This document shows positions 44,276 through 52,998 of a stretch of DNA of 64,000 nt, one piece after another. The stretch is from an uncultured Lachnospiraceae bacterium (GTDB lineage: Bacteria; Bacillota; Clostridia; Lachnospirales; Lachnospiraceae). Numbering within the stretch: position 1 is the first letter of the stretch; each line of letters starts with the position of its first letter. A program made the translations under genes and the position numbers. The notes beneath the pieces were generated by a model that saw only the letters and a list, made by a program, of their open reading frames with translations, made no database searches and was not told the DNA's origin. The stretch covers positions 248,001-312,000 of the forward strand of contig CAJTPS010000001.1 of assembly GCA_910578555.1 (NCBI GenBank). Reading direction: 5' to 3'.

Positions 44276-46291
44276 TTATAATACCAGCAGGATTGCCACG
44301 TCCTTAGCCGCTAATGTCAGTGTGTCGCCGCTCTTATACGCCGCATCCGTAAGGATATCTCTGCCGGCGCAGTTAAGCGTAATGTTATGACTCTCCTCAT
44401 CATGGTTTAAGAAGAACAGGAACGTACCGTTATCATTGGCGCGCTTTGTCACCTCGATGCAGTCCGGTGTGTCGATGATCGGCCGGATATCAGTGTCCGC
44501 ACAGATCTCAGCGATCAGCGTGCGGTAGAAAGCCGCATTGGAGCGGGTGGCGACATAGTAGGCAGTTCCCTTACCGTAGGTGTTGCGGGTCAGAACCGGC
44601 ATACCGGCATAGAAATCCTGTTCGTAAGCTGCAAGCGGCTGCGCGCCTTCGGTGTGCAGCAGGTCGCAGAGCAGAGAAGCCGGGTAAGTCGTGCCCTTGT
44701 ATACAAAACTGTTATGTGCTTCCTCGGGAAGCGCGTCTTCTTCCTCCACCCAGATACCGAGGATGTCCCGCAGCTTACCCGGATAGCCGCCGACCGTGAC
44801 CAGATCGTGATCGTCCACGTAGCCGCTGAAAAATGTGGTCAGGAAGGTGCCGCCGTCCTGCACGAAGCGGCGGATCTTCTCGTCATAGTCCGGTTTCACC
44901 ATGTACAGAACAGGAGCCGCTACAAGGCGGTAGGCGGACAGGTCGTCCTCCACGCTGATCAGATCCACGGGAATATTCAGGTTGTTGAAAGCCTTGTAAT
45001 AGTTCAGTATCTCGTCACAGTAGTGCAGATTGACACTGGGGCCGGCAGAATAGTCCGTGGCCCACCAGTTGTCCCAGTCAAAGACAATAGCCGCCTTCGC
45101 GTCTGTTCTTGCACCGAGGGTGAGGGAGCCGATCTTGTCAAGCTCTGCGCCCAGCGCGGATATTTCACGGAAGATTCTTGTATTTTCGTGACCAGCGTGA
45201 TCGATGACTGCACCGTGGTATTTTTCACAGGCGCCGATGCTTCTTTTGATCTGGAAAAACATGATGGTATCCGAACCGTGCGCCACGGCCTGATAACTCC
45301 ACAGGCGCATGACGCCGGGGCGTTTCAGCGCGTTGTAGGGGTGCCAGTTGGTGACGCTGGGCGTCTGCTCCATCAGGGCGAAAGGTTTGCCCTGTTTCAA
45401 GCCGCGCATGAGATCGTGCTTGAAGGAAGTGACCTCCAAAGTGTCATTGTAGGCGGGATAGTTGTCCCAGGAGACGAAATCCATGTACTTCGCCCACATC
45501 TGATAATCTAACGGCTGATAATTTCCCATCAGGTTCGTCGTGATCGGAATATGCGGCGTGATGGCATGGATCGTGTCATATTCCAGCCGGTAACAGTCCA
45601 GAATACTCTCTGAGTTAAAACGCCGGTAATCCAGAGAGATTCCCTGAAAAGTGGTCCGGTTAACGGCGAAATGCTCCGAGAGCATGTTCGGCAGTACGAT
45701 ATCCTCGAAATCATAGAAAGTATGTCCCCAGAAAGCAGTATCCCATGCTTCATTGACGGCGTCGATGGTCTGGTATTTCTCCTGCAGCCATTTGCGGAAT
45801 GCGCGTTCGCAGTTTTCACAGTAACACTCCCCGCCGTACTCGTTGGAGATGTGCCAGGCCACAATATTGTCATAAGACTGATACCGCTCTGCCAGTTTTC
45901 CGGCCAGAGCCTGCGCGTATTTGCGATAGGTCGGGCTGTTGGGACAGGAATTGTGACGGCCGCCGAATTTACGCTTCATGCCGTTAAATTCTGTTCTCAG
46001 GATATCAGGATGCCGTCTGGCCATCCACGCGGGGTGCGCGCTCGTGGAAGTGGCGAGACAGACTTTCAGACCGTTGCTCGTAACTTTCTCCATGATCCGG
46101 TCAAGTTTGTCGAAGCAGTAGGTGTCCTCAGAGGGCTGCAGGGCTGCCCAGCTGAATACGTTCAGGGTAACGACGTCAATGTGCGCCAGTTTCATCAGAC
46201 GCATGTCTTCGTCCCAGGTGTCTTCCGGCCACTGCTCCGGGTTGTAGTCGCCGCCGTACAGGATTTTGTGTACATTGTTATTCTCAATCAT
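44276..46291 (-). CDS. GH42 beta-galactosidase
   Basis: The 671-residue cytoplasmic beta-galactosidase has acid/base E151 in HISNEYGGECYC, nucleophile E308 in FALMEQTPSVTNW, and a cysteine cluster (CYCENCER) that in GH42 binds structural zinc. The three-domain layout (barrel, trimerisation domain, beta-sandwich) fits the length. The ribosome-binding site GAAAGGA is about 12 bases from the ATG. It heads a leftward operon with GH29 and the response regulator. Its upstream region holds two 92-bp repeats. Confidence 0.9.
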   Translation of the reverse strand: MIENNNVHKILYGGDYNPEQWPEDTWDEDMRLMKLAHIDVVTLNVFSWAALQPSEDTYCFDKLDRIMEKVTSNGLKVCLATSTSAHPAWMARRHPDILRTEFNGMKRKFGGRHNSCPNSPTYRKYAQALAGKLAERYQSYDNIVAWHISNEYGGECYCENCERAFRKWLQEKYQTIDAVNEAWDTAFWGHTFYDFEDIVLPNMLSEHFAVNRTTFQGISLDYRRFNSESILDCYRLEYDTIHAITPHIPITTNLMGNYQPLDYQMWAKYMDFVSWDNYPAYNDTLEVTSFKHDLMRGLKQGKPFALMEQTPSVTNWHPYNALKRPGVMRLWSYQAVAHGSDTIMFFQIKRSIGACEKYHGAVIDHAGHENTRIFREISALGAELDKIGSLTLGARTDAKAAIVFDWDNWWATDYSAGPSVNLHYCDEILNYYKAFNNLNIPVDLISVEDDLSAYRLVAAPVLYMVKPDYDEKIRRFVQDGGTFLTTFFSGYVDDHDLVTVGGYPGKLRDILGIWVEEEDALPEEAHNSFVYKGTTYPASLLCDLLHTEGAQPLAAYEQDFYAGMPVLTRNTYGKGTAYYVATRSNAAFYRTLIAEICADTDIRPIIDTPDCIEVTKRANDNGTFLFFLNHDEESHNITLNCAGRDILTDAAYKSGDTLTLAAKDVAILLVL

Positions 46292-46531
46292 AGCTGGTAG
46301 GAATCCTTTCTGTGTAGTCGTATTGATTGTGCCGCGCCCGCGCGTTATGTATCCGGTAGATGATGAACAGCCGGTTTGATCCGCGCGTGGAACATGCGGT
46401 GTATGGGAACAGTATAACGTATTTGCGGCCTGGAAGATACTTACTAAATTGCTGATTTATTGCATTTATTTTTAGCAAATTTTTTCCCGGAATCATTACA
46501 GAAGCCAGATTGTGTGATAAAATATTCCTGT

Positions 46532-46623
46532 GCAGAAGAAAAACAAGCGGCTGCGAAGCAGACATTTGTTTTTCGAGCACGGATAACGAGCAAACGTCCG
46601 ACGGAATCGGACAGGGAGCGCGA
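46532..46623. repeat. 92-bp direct repeat with nested hairpins, copy 1
   Basis: Identical to 46652-46743 except at two positions (46574 and 46602). Hairpin 1: GAAAAACAA with TTGTTTTTC enclosing CTGC-GAA-GCAG. Hairpin 2: GTCCGA-N5-TCGGAC. The segment GCAAAC before hairpin 2 and GTTTGC after it (in the spacer) can close a larger stem. Confidence 0.8.
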
Positions 46624-46651
46624 AAGCGCGGGTTTGCGAGTATCAACAGGA

Positions 46652-46743
46652 GCAGAAGAAAAACAAGCGGCTGCGAAGCAGACATTTGTTTTTTGAGCAC
46701 GGATAACGAGCAAACGTCCGATGGAATCGGACAGGGAGCGCGA
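46652..46743. repeat. 92-bp direct repeat with nested hairpins, copy 2
   Basis: Second copy, offset exactly 120 bp from the first. It lies 36 bp before the serine hydrolase start, so it is inside or next to that gene's leader. Confidence 0.8.
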
Positions 46744-46779
46744 ATAAATAGCGGTATATGGGGAAGCGGGTGACAAAAT

Positions 46780-47958
46780 ATGAATCTGAAGAAATTGGGT
46801 AGATTACAGGATATCATGCGGGAGATGACTGAGCGGGGGTTCGCGGCGGGAGTAAGCTGCATGGTCATCCGGCACGGGGAAGAACAGTGCTATTATGAAA
46901 TGGGATACAGCGATATTGCTGCGGAGCGCAGGATGACAAGAGATACGATACACAGACTGTACTCCATGACGAAGCCGGTTACAGCAGCTGCCGTTATGAT
47001 TCTGCTGGAGGAAGGCAGAATGGATCTGTTAGATCAGGCATCTGATTATCTTCAGGGATTCCGTAACCAGTATGTGGTAGAACAGGGCGTGATCGTGCCG
47101 GTGAAACGTCCGATTACCATACAGAACCTGCTTAATATGACTTCCGGACTTGCCTATCCGGGCGAGGGATCACCGGCAGAAATCCGCAGCGACAGGCTGA
47201 TCGAGGAGATCAAGGATAAGCTGATGACGCAGCAGGCGCATACGACAGTGGAGGTTGCCAATCGTATCGGAAAGCTGCCGCTCGCTTTTATTCCGGGTAC
47301 GACATGGCAGTACGGGCTGTCAGCGGATGTGTTAGGCGCTATTGTGGAAGTGGTGTCCGGTATGCGCTTCGGACAGTTCCTGAAAGAAAGGATATTCGAA
47401 CCATTAGGAATGACGGATACGGACTTCTACGTGCCGGCGGAGAAACAGGAGCGGCTTGCGAAAGTCTACCGGAAGGCGGAAGGCAGGCTGGTGGAGGAGA
47501 CACAGTGCCATCTCGGTATACAGAACCGGATGAAAACACGTCCGGCATATGAGTCGGGCGGTGCGGGACTGTGTTCCACGATAGATGATTATGCGAAGTT
47601 TACGCAAATGCTGCTGGACGGCGGGACTTATCGCGGTACGAGGGTTCTGTCATCCGGTACGGTGGCGTATATGACCACGGCACATATACTGCCGGCGCAG
47701 AGAGTGGGATTGGAGACATGGGAGTCCCTGAAAGGTTATACATACGGCAGTCTTATGCGTATCATGGACGCACCGGAGGAGGCGGCCGGACTCGGCAGCA
47801 GAGGAGAGTACGGCTGGGACGGCTGGCTCGGCACTTATATGATGAATGATCCGGCGCATGATCTGACGCTGTTGATTATGCAGCAGCAGACGGATTCGGG
47901 AAGCACCGCGTATACCCGCAGGATGCGCAATGTATTATTTTCCGCGCTGGATGACTGA
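46780..47958 (+). CDS. Serine hydrolase of the beta-lactamase class C / esterase VIII fold
   Basis: The 392-residue protein carries the SxxK motif (S62-M-T-K65) and the Tyr motif (Y178 in WQYGLSADVLG). There is no signal peptide, so it is not a secreted beta-lactamase; a cytoplasmic esterase or peptidase is more likely. It is divergent from the GH42 gene. A role in removing acetyl groups from imported xyloglucan fragments is conceivable but not shown. Confidence 0.85.
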   Translation: MNLKKLGRLQDIMREMTERGFAAGVSCMVIRHGEEQCYYEMGYSDIAAERRMTRDTIHRLYSMTKPVTAAAVMILLEEGRMDLLDQASDYLQGFRNQYVVEQGVIVPVKRPITIQNLLNMTSGLAYPGEGSPAEIRSDRLIEEIKDKLMTQQAHTTVEVANRIGKLPLAFIPGTTWQYGLSADVLGAIVEVVSGMRFGQFLKERIFEPLGMTDTDFYVPAEKQERLAKVYRKAEGRLVEETQCHLGIQNRMKTRPAYESGGAGLCSTIDDYAKFTQMLLDGGTYRGTRVLSSGTVAYMTTAHILPAQRVGLETWESLKGYTYGSLMRIMDAPEEAAGLGSRGEYGWDGWLGTYMMNDPAHDLTLLIMQQQTDSGSTAYTRRMRNVLFSALDD

Positions 47959-47997
47959 CATATTTGTATAGAAGAATATTTTACGACATAACGAAAG

Positions 47998-48027
47998 GAA
48001 GTCAGGTTGGGAAACCTGACTTCTTTT
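47998..48027 (+). terminator. Intrinsic terminator after the serine hydrolase gene
   Basis: GAAGTCAGGTT (47998-48008) with AACCTGACTTC (48013-48023), 11 bp, GGGA loop, followed by four Ts. It also lies at the end of the convergent gene at 48058. Confidence 0.85.
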
Positions 48028-48057
48028 AACTTTGGGAAGTAAATATGATAACACAGA

Positions 48058-48675
48058 TTAGTTTGACGTTGTAAGTCCTGCTTCTTCAGCCATCTTGTCA
48101 AACTTTTCCATTACAGCATCGTAAGTTCTCCGGGAAATGTCAGGAAGCTGACCGCCCCATGTCTTCTCAGCCTGTTTGTAGCCCTTCTTGAAAGCTTCGC
48201 GCATCTCTTCGATCTTGCTCGGATCGCCGCCTGTCAGTGCAGTTGCGAAGTCGATGATTCTGTCCGATGTCTGCTGAACGCCCCAGTAGCCGTCTTCAGC
48301 GATATCTTTCTCAGCCTGTGCTTTCGTAGCGGCGTCTACCGTGAAATTGCCGCCGGCAAGAACGGACCAGATGCCGTTTGCGGTATTGTAAGTCTCTCCC
48401 TGTTTGCCCATCAACTGCTGAACGATATTCTGCAGCTGCTGTGCATGAGCTTCCGCATCGGCTTTCATTTTGTTAACTAAAGCAGTGTTCTGTGTGTAAG
48501 TTTTGGCAGTCTTGGTGTCTGCGTCCTTGGATGCTTCATAGACAACACCTGTATTTTTTTTGTCTTCGGAAGCCTTGGCTTCGGAAGTTTTCTCTTCGGC
48601 TGTCTTCGCGGCTGTCTGATTTGCCTGATAGACATCATAAGTATTCGCAGCACCGGTAACTCCATTTACGCTCAT
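48058..48675 (-). CDS. Uncharacterised protein, likely flagellar regulon
   Basis: The 205-residue protein begins MSVNGVTGAANTYDVYQ, then a low-complexity Lys/Ala/Thr/Asp stretch (about 20-65), then a helical C-terminal half with WSVLAGGNFTVDAATKAQAE and an EKTWGGQLPDIS segment. No signal peptide and no cysteine. The start has AGGAGGG upstream. A sigma-28-type promoter precedes it (48757-48784, minus strand), so it probably belongs to the flagellar regulon. The MSVNG-type N-terminus is reminiscent of exported flagellar rod/hook proteins. I do not recognise its family. Confidence 0.8.
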   Translation of the reverse strand: MSVNGVTGAANTYDVYQANQTAAKTAEEKTSEAKASEDKKNTGVVYEASKDADTKTAKTYTQNTALVNKMKADAEAHAQQLQNIVQQLMGKQGETYNTANGIWSVLAGGNFTVDAATKAQAEKDIAEDGYWGVQQTSDRIIDFATALTGGDPSKIEEMREAFKKGYKQAEKTWGGQLPDISRRTYDAVMEKFDKMAEEAGLTTSN

Positions 48676-48756
48676 TGGTATCCCTCCTTGGAATTTGTTG
48701 TTATGTTGTTCGGTTTTCGGTTACATGCAGGGGATTATCCCCGTCTTCTATTATCT

Positions 48757-48784
48757 ATATCGTACCATACCTCTGGAAAAATTA
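48757..48784 (-). promoter_or_regulatory. Sigma-28-type promoter of the 48058-48675 gene
   Basis: On the minus strand TAAT, 16 bases, TACGATAT. The same spacing as the flagellin promoter at 224-251, with six of eight bases of the -10 element. Predicted leader about 75 nt. Confidence 0.55.
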
Positions 48785-48908
48785 GGAGTAGAACTTATTT
48801 TTTTCTGAAATTTTACGACAATAATCCGCCCGTTCGGGACATGACGAGAATCGGCGTGCTTCCGATTGCGTTCTACTTCGGAAAAACGTCGGAAGAACAG
48901 GGCGTATC

Positions 48909-48938
48909 TTGACGAAACGGAGATGTATTGTATATAAT
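48909..48938 (+). promoter_or_regulatory. Sigma-A promoter before ispE
   Basis: TTGACG (48909-48914), 18-base spacer, perfect TATAAT (48933-48938), about 120 nt before the ispE start. Confidence 0.6.
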
Positions 48939-49057
48939 AAAATACAATTATTGTATACAAAATGCAATCTGTAACCGATGAAGACGCGGACAGAACTGCA
49001 GAATCAGACCAGGATACAGGTTCATGAGGACATCATGACGGAGGAAGAGGCGGACAG

Positions 49058-49924
49058 ATGGATCATATTACCAGAAAAGCATATGCGAAGGTCAATATCG
49101 GACTGGACGTCCTGCGGCGCAGGGCGGATGGTTATCATGAAGTCAGAATGATCATGCAGACGGTTGATCTGTGTGATGACTTGTTTATAGAGAGAACAGC
49201 GGAGCCGGGGATCAGACTCCTGACAGACAGCGCGGAGCTTCCGACAGGCGCCGACAATCTGATCTGTAAGGCGGCAGATCTGCTTTTCCGGGAAAAGGGG
49301 ATACAGGAGGGTGCACAGATCACGCTGACCAAGAGAATCCCTGTCGCTGCGGGGATGGCGGGCGGCAGCGCCGATGCGGCGGCAGCCATGCACGGGTTGA
49401 ATGAACTGTTTGGAATGGGATACTCTATAAGCGAACTGCAGAGGCTGGGCGTGAAGCTGGGAGCGGATATTCCTTACTGTCTGACAGGCGGCACAATGCT
49501 GTCGGAGGGAATCGGCGAGATTCTGTCACCGCTGCCGGCGCCGCCAGCGTGCTTTCTTGTGGTGGCGAAACCGGATATTAACGTATCTACTGCGTTTGTA
49601 TACGGGAATCTGCACGTCGAGACACTGACGTATCATCCTGACATAGACGGTATGATCCGTGCGCTCCGTGCGCATGATCTGAAAGGAATCACCGATCGGC
49701 TCGGCAATGTACTGGAGACGGTCACGGCCAGGGAGTATCCTGTCATAGAGAAACTGAAAGAACTGATGCGCCTTGAGGGTGCGGAGAATGCACTGATGAG
49801 CGGCAGCGGACCTACGGTGTTCGGTATATACAGGCGGTGTGAGACGGCACAGAGGGCGGCTGAGGCTGTGAAGAGGAGCGGGCTTGCCGCACAGATCCAT
49901 GTGACGGCGTTTCATGTCGGTTAA
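49058..49924 (+). CDS. ispE: 4-diphosphocytidyl-2-C-methyl-D-erythritol kinase
   Basis: The 288-residue GHMP kinase phosphorylates CDP-methylerythritol in the MEP pathway to isoprenoid precursors. The N-terminal KVNIGLDVLRRRADGYHEV is the IspE signature, and the ATP loop is PVAAGMAGGSADAAAA near residue 95. The C-terminal SGSGPTVFGIY closes the fold. Length is normal for the family. Translated directly before a GntR regulator gene (44 nt gap) on the same strand. Confidence 0.95.
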   Translation: MDHITRKAYAKVNIGLDVLRRRADGYHEVRMIMQTVDLCDDLFIERTAEPGIRLLTDSAELPTGADNLICKAADLLFREKGIQEGAQITLTKRIPVAAGMAGGSADAAAAMHGLNELFGMGYSISELQRLGVKLGADIPYCLTGGTMLSEGIGEILSPLPAPPACFLVVAKPDINVSTAFVYGNLHVETLTYHPDIDGMIRALRAHDLKGITDRLGNVLETVTAREYPVIEKLKELMRLEGAENALMSGSGPTVFGIYRRCETAQRAAEAVKRSGLAAQIHVTAFHVG

Positions 49925-49968
49925 TCATTGGCGGCGTGTGGCAGAAGATGTCAGAAAGGCGGTTTTGG

Positions 49969-50670
49969 ATGGGAGACCATTTGGAAATGACAATGGATGA
50001 GTTCCTTCCCTTGCGGGATGTGGTATTTAATACGCTGCGCAAAGCGATTCTTACGGGGGAACTGAAGCCAGGAGAGCGTCTGCTGGAGATCCATCTGGCG
50101 AATCGTCTGGGTGTCAGCAGGACGCCGATCAGAGAGGCGATTCGCAAGCTGGAACTGGAAGGGCTGGTGATCATGATACCGCGCCGCGGTGCGGAGGTGG
50201 CACAGATTACGGAGAAAAGCCTGAAAGACGTGCTGGAGGTGCGGCGTGCGCTGGATGCGCTTTGCGTAGAACTGGCTTGTGACCGGATCACGACCGAGGA
50301 AGAAGAACGGCTGAAGCGGGCATGTGATACTTTTGAACGCGCAACGCAGACCAGAGATGCGACGACGATTGCAGCGGCGGACGTGGCGCTCCACGATATT
50401 ATTGTGCAGGCGACAGGCAATAAACGCCTGATTCAGCTGATCAATAATCTGTCGGAGCAGATGTATCGTTACCGTTTTGAATATATTAAAGATGAAAACC
50501 GTCATGATAATCTGATTAATGAGCATAGAATGATATACGAAAGCATTATCAGGCGGGATAAGGAGCAGGCGGCTGCGGCTGCAAAGCTTCATATTGACAA
50601 TCAGGAAAGGTCGATTATCAGACAGATCCGTCTGGAACAGAAACAGGACATACATCATAAGAAAGTCTGA
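49969..50670 (+). CDS. GntR-family regulator, FCD subgroup
   Basis: The 233-residue protein has the winged HTH near residues 20-75 (LANRLGVSRTPIREAIRKLE) and a C-terminal FCD ligand domain rich in helices (about 85-225). FCD regulators bind small organic acids with metal. An ATG at 49969 with AAAGGCGG upstream is preferred; earlier starts at 49936 (GTG) and 49948 have weaker sites. It follows ispE in the same direction, so a common transcript is possible. Confidence 0.9.
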   Translation: MGDHLEMTMDEFLPLRDVVFNTLRKAILTGELKPGERLLEIHLANRLGVSRTPIREAIRKLELEGLVIMIPRRGAEVAQITEKSLKDVLEVRRALDALCVELACDRITTEEEERLKRACDTFERATQTRDATTIAAADVALHDIIVQATGNKRLIQLINNLSEQMYRYRFEYIKDENRHDNLINEHRMIYESIIRRDKEQAAAAAKLHIDNQERSIIRQIRLEQKQDIHHKKV

Positions 50671-50781
50671 TGTATAGAGAGCAGAATCAAGGTTACACTT
50701 CTTATATAGACAGAGCATAACCGGCCGCGCCGGCGCGAATATACGCCGCGTGTCCGTATGAAAGAAAGGGAGTGTAACAAC

Positions 50782-51063
50782 ATGTGTAACAGACAGTATG
50801 TGAGACAGCTGCCGATCAGAATATGTCGGGATATGCGCATCCGTACGGCGGCAGTCGCTTTATTGGCGCTTGTGTGGTGGGGCGCTTTGTATCCGGAACT
50901 GTGTTTCACGGAAAGCACCTACGAGCAGGTCATTATCGTGGATGGAGAAGAGATTGTCCTGGAAGAGACAGACTGCAGGGATATCTTACATGCGGCAGGG
51001 GATGAAGTCGTCGTTAAGAGCAGACTGTTAGAATGGCTGGAAGAGAAATTCCATAAAAAATAG
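50782..51063 (+). CDS. Small protein with one membrane helix, unknown function
   Basis: The 93-residue protein has one hydrophobic helix near residues 20-37 (AAVALLALVWWGAL), then an acidic extracytoplasmic tail with ESTYEQVIIVDGEEIVL. The ATG at 50782 follows GGGAG by 9 bases; the frame extends upstream to 50758. It starts 111 nt after the GntR gene and precedes murI by 54 nt. I do not recognise the family. The lack of cleavage motif suggests membrane anchoring. Confidence 0.7.
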   Translation: MCNRQYVRQLPIRICRDMRIRTAAVALLALVWWGALYPELCFTESTYEQVIIVDGEEIVLEETDCRDILHAAGDEVVVKSRLLEWLEEKFHKK

Positions 51064-51117
51064 AATTGAAATCCGTCTAGCAGAAGTTTTCACACTGCGC
51101 GGGAATGGGGGATTATA

Positions 51118-51951
51118 ATGAGCGAACGTGAAGAGGTGTGTAACAGACCCATCGGTGTCTTTGATTCAGGGGTGGGCGGGCTGACGGTGGCCAGAGAGAT
51201 CATGCGTCAGCTTCCCAATGAGCGGATCGTGTATTTCGGAGATACGGCGAGAGTACCATATGGCAGTAAGTCGCAGGATACGATTACGAAATTTTCGAGA
51301 CAGATCGTCAGGTTTCTGCAGACGCAGGAGGTCAAGGCGATCGTGGTCGCCTGTAATACCGCAAGCGCATATGCTCTGGATGTGCTAGAACAGGAGACGG
51401 ATATCCCCGTTATCGGCGTGGTAAAGCCCGGAGCCAAGGCGGCGATCAAGGCGACGAAGAACGGTAAGATCGGTGTGATCGCGACAGAGGCGACGACCGG
51501 GAGCGGTATATACAGCCGGTACATAAAAGAGAACGATGCGCGTGCGACCGTACTCGGTAAAGCGTGTCCGCTGTTCGTTCCATTAGTGGAAGAAGGGCTC
51601 TGGGAAGATCCTGTGACGGATGAGATTGCCAAGAGATATCTGACGGAGTTGATCGACGTCGGAATTGACACGCTGATTCTGGGCTGTACACATTATCCGA
51701 TGATCCGCTCCACCATCGGAAGAATTATGGGGGACGGAGTAACACTGGTTAATCCCGCTTACGAGACTGCGAGGGAGTTGAGAGAACTTTTGCGAAAACA
51801 GGGGCTGGAGAGCGGCCACAGACCGGAACTGGGCACGGAACTGTACCGGTTCTTTGTCAGCGATGCAGCGGATAAATTCCAGAAATTTGCCAATTCGATC
51901 CTGACTTACGGGATCTTGTCCGCTAAGGTGATCAACATAGATGAGTATTAG
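51118..51951 (+). CDS. murI: Glutamate racemase
   Basis: The 277-residue enzyme interconverts L- and D-glutamate for peptidoglycan. Catalytic cysteines are C79 (VVACNTASA) and C190 (LILGCTHYP), and the N-terminal IGVFDSGVGGLTVAREI loop is typical. The start ATG follows GAATGGGG. Located 38 nt before the DUF1934 gene, in one rightward transcript with the small membrane protein gene. Confidence 0.95.
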   Translation: MSEREEVCNRPIGVFDSGVGGLTVAREIMRQLPNERIVYFGDTARVPYGSKSQDTITKFSRQIVRFLQTQEVKAIVVACNTASAYALDVLEQETDIPVIGVVKPGAKAAIKATKNGKIGVIATEATTGSGIYSRYIKENDARATVLGKACPLFVPLVEEGLWEDPVTDEIAKRYLTELIDVGIDTLILGCTHYPMIRSTIGRIMGDGVTLVNPAYETARELRELLRKQGLESGHRPELGTELYRFFVSDAADKFQKFANSILTYGILSAKVINIDEY

Positions 51952-51989
51952 ATTGTGCAGAAAATGTCTGCACGGAAATGAGGATACAT

Positions 51990-52439
51990 ATGACACGGGA
52001 AGTATTACTGACGCTTCGCGGGCTGCAGTTTGACCAGCGTGAGGCGGATGCTGATAAAGTTGAGATGGTGACGGTAGGTGATTACTATAAGAAGAACGAT
52101 AAACATTATGTTGTTTATGAGGAGATCACGGAAGGATTTGCCCGGCCGACCAAGAACAGACTGAAGTTCAGCGAGCATATGCTGGAACTGTCCAGAAACG
52201 GGCTGGTGAATGTACACATGATCTTTCAGGAGAATAAGAAGAATCTGACGAACTACAATACGCCCTTCGGGCAGATCCTGTTCGGGATTGATACAAAGAG
52301 AATACAGATTGAAGAACACGAGGATAACATCGTGGTGGATGTGGATTATTCTCTGGATGTGAACTATGAGTTCCTGTCCGACTGCCATATCAGAATCGAC
52401 ATCTGCTCCAAAGAAAACAGCAGCTTTACCTTGAGTTGA
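51990..52439 (+). CDS. DUF1934-family beta-barrel protein
   Basis: The 149-residue protein is of the DUF1934/YwiB type, a small lipocalin-like barrel. Typical segments are MVTVGDYYKKNDKHYVVYEE and NTPFGQILFGIDTKRIQI near residue 90. Function unknown. The ATG at 51990 has TGAGGA 6 bases before it; the frame opens also at 51978. It sits after murI, and its 3' end is part of a terminator-like hairpin. Confidence 0.85.
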   Translation: MTREVLLTLRGLQFDQREADADKVEMVTVGDYYKKNDKHYVVYEEITEGFARPTKNRLKFSEHMLELSRNGLVNVHMIFQENKKNLTNYNTPFGQILFGIDTKRIQIEEHEDNIVVDVDYSLDVNYEFLSDCHIRIDICSKENSSFTLS

Positions 52440-52464
52440 GATATACTCTTAAGGTAAAGCTGCT
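52419..52464 (+). terminator. Hairpin over the DUF1934 gene end
   Basis: AGCAGCTTTACCTT (52419-52432) with its exact complement (52451-52464), 14 bp, 18-nt loop, containing the stop codon. Few Ts follow. The tandem array begins 14 bp later. Confidence 0.6.
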
Positions 52465-52477
52465 GTTCTGATAATAT

Positions 52478-52997
52478 CTACCGCTTATTTGAGTTCGCGA
52501 AGCGAATCTCGCGCAGTTAATTTGCGAAGCGTTATTCTAAACCTACCGCTTATTTGAGTTCGCGAAGCGAATCTCGCGCAGTTAATTTGCGAAGCGTTAT
52601 TCTAAACCTACCGCTTATTTGAGTTCGCGAAGCGAATCTCGCGCAGTTAATTTGCGAAGCGTTATTCTAAACCTACCGCTTATTTGAGTTCGCGAAGCGA
52701 ATCTCGCGCAGTTAATTTGCGAAGCGTTATTCTAAACCTACCGCTTATTCGAGTTCGCGAAGCGAATCTCGCGCAGTTAATTTGCGAAGCGTTATTCTAA
52801 ACCTACCGCTTATTCGAGTTCGCGAAGCGAATCTCGCGCAGTTAATTTGCGAAGCGTTATTCTAAACCTACCGCTTATTCGAGTTCGCGAAGCGAATCTC
52901 GCGCAGTTAATTTGCGAAGTGTTATTCTAAACCTACCGCTTATTCGAGTTCGCGAAGCGAATCTCGCGCAGTTAATTTGCGAAGCAAATTTACTGCA
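52478..52997. repeat. Tandem array of eight 65-bp hairpin units
   Basis: Unit starts at 52478, 52543, 52608, 52673, 52738, 52803, 52868 and 52933, exactly 65 bp apart. Each begins CTACCGCTTATT and holds TTCGC-GAA-GCGAA plus a second TTTGCGAAGCG segment. Units 1-4 read TATTTGAG, units 5-8 TATTCGAG; unit 7 has GAAGT for GAAGC, and unit 8 ends in GCAAATTTACTGCAG. The block pattern points to recent duplication. It fills the gap between the DUF1934 gene and the convergent gene at 52999. There are no spacers, so this is not a CRISPR. Confidence 0.95.
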
Positions 52998-52998
52998 G

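Larger units (their letters stand above)
46292..46779. other. Divergent intergenic region between GH42 and serine hydrolase genes
   Basis: Contains the two 92-bp direct repeats listed separately and the promoters of both genes. A leftward TATACT-like -10 lies near 46410-46420, without a convincing -35. No gene or known RNA was seen. Confidence 0.4.
48676..49057. other. Divergent intergenic region before the flagellar-regulon gene and ispE
   Basis: Holds the leftward sigma-28-like promoter (48757-48784) and the rightward ispE promoter (48909-48938). Around 48925-48965 several AT-rich inverted segments (GTATA...TATAC) could be an operator. No additional gene is supported. Confidence 0.5.

Noticed and set aside
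48688..48912. ORF of 74 residues (MEFVVMLFGFRLHAG...)
   Set aside because: It overlaps the sigma-28-like promoter and the regulatory region, has no convincing ribosome-binding site and no family similarity.
52478..52997. CRISPR array
   Set aside because: Units are contiguous and lack unique spacers, the repeat length (65 bp) does not fit, and no cas genes occur.
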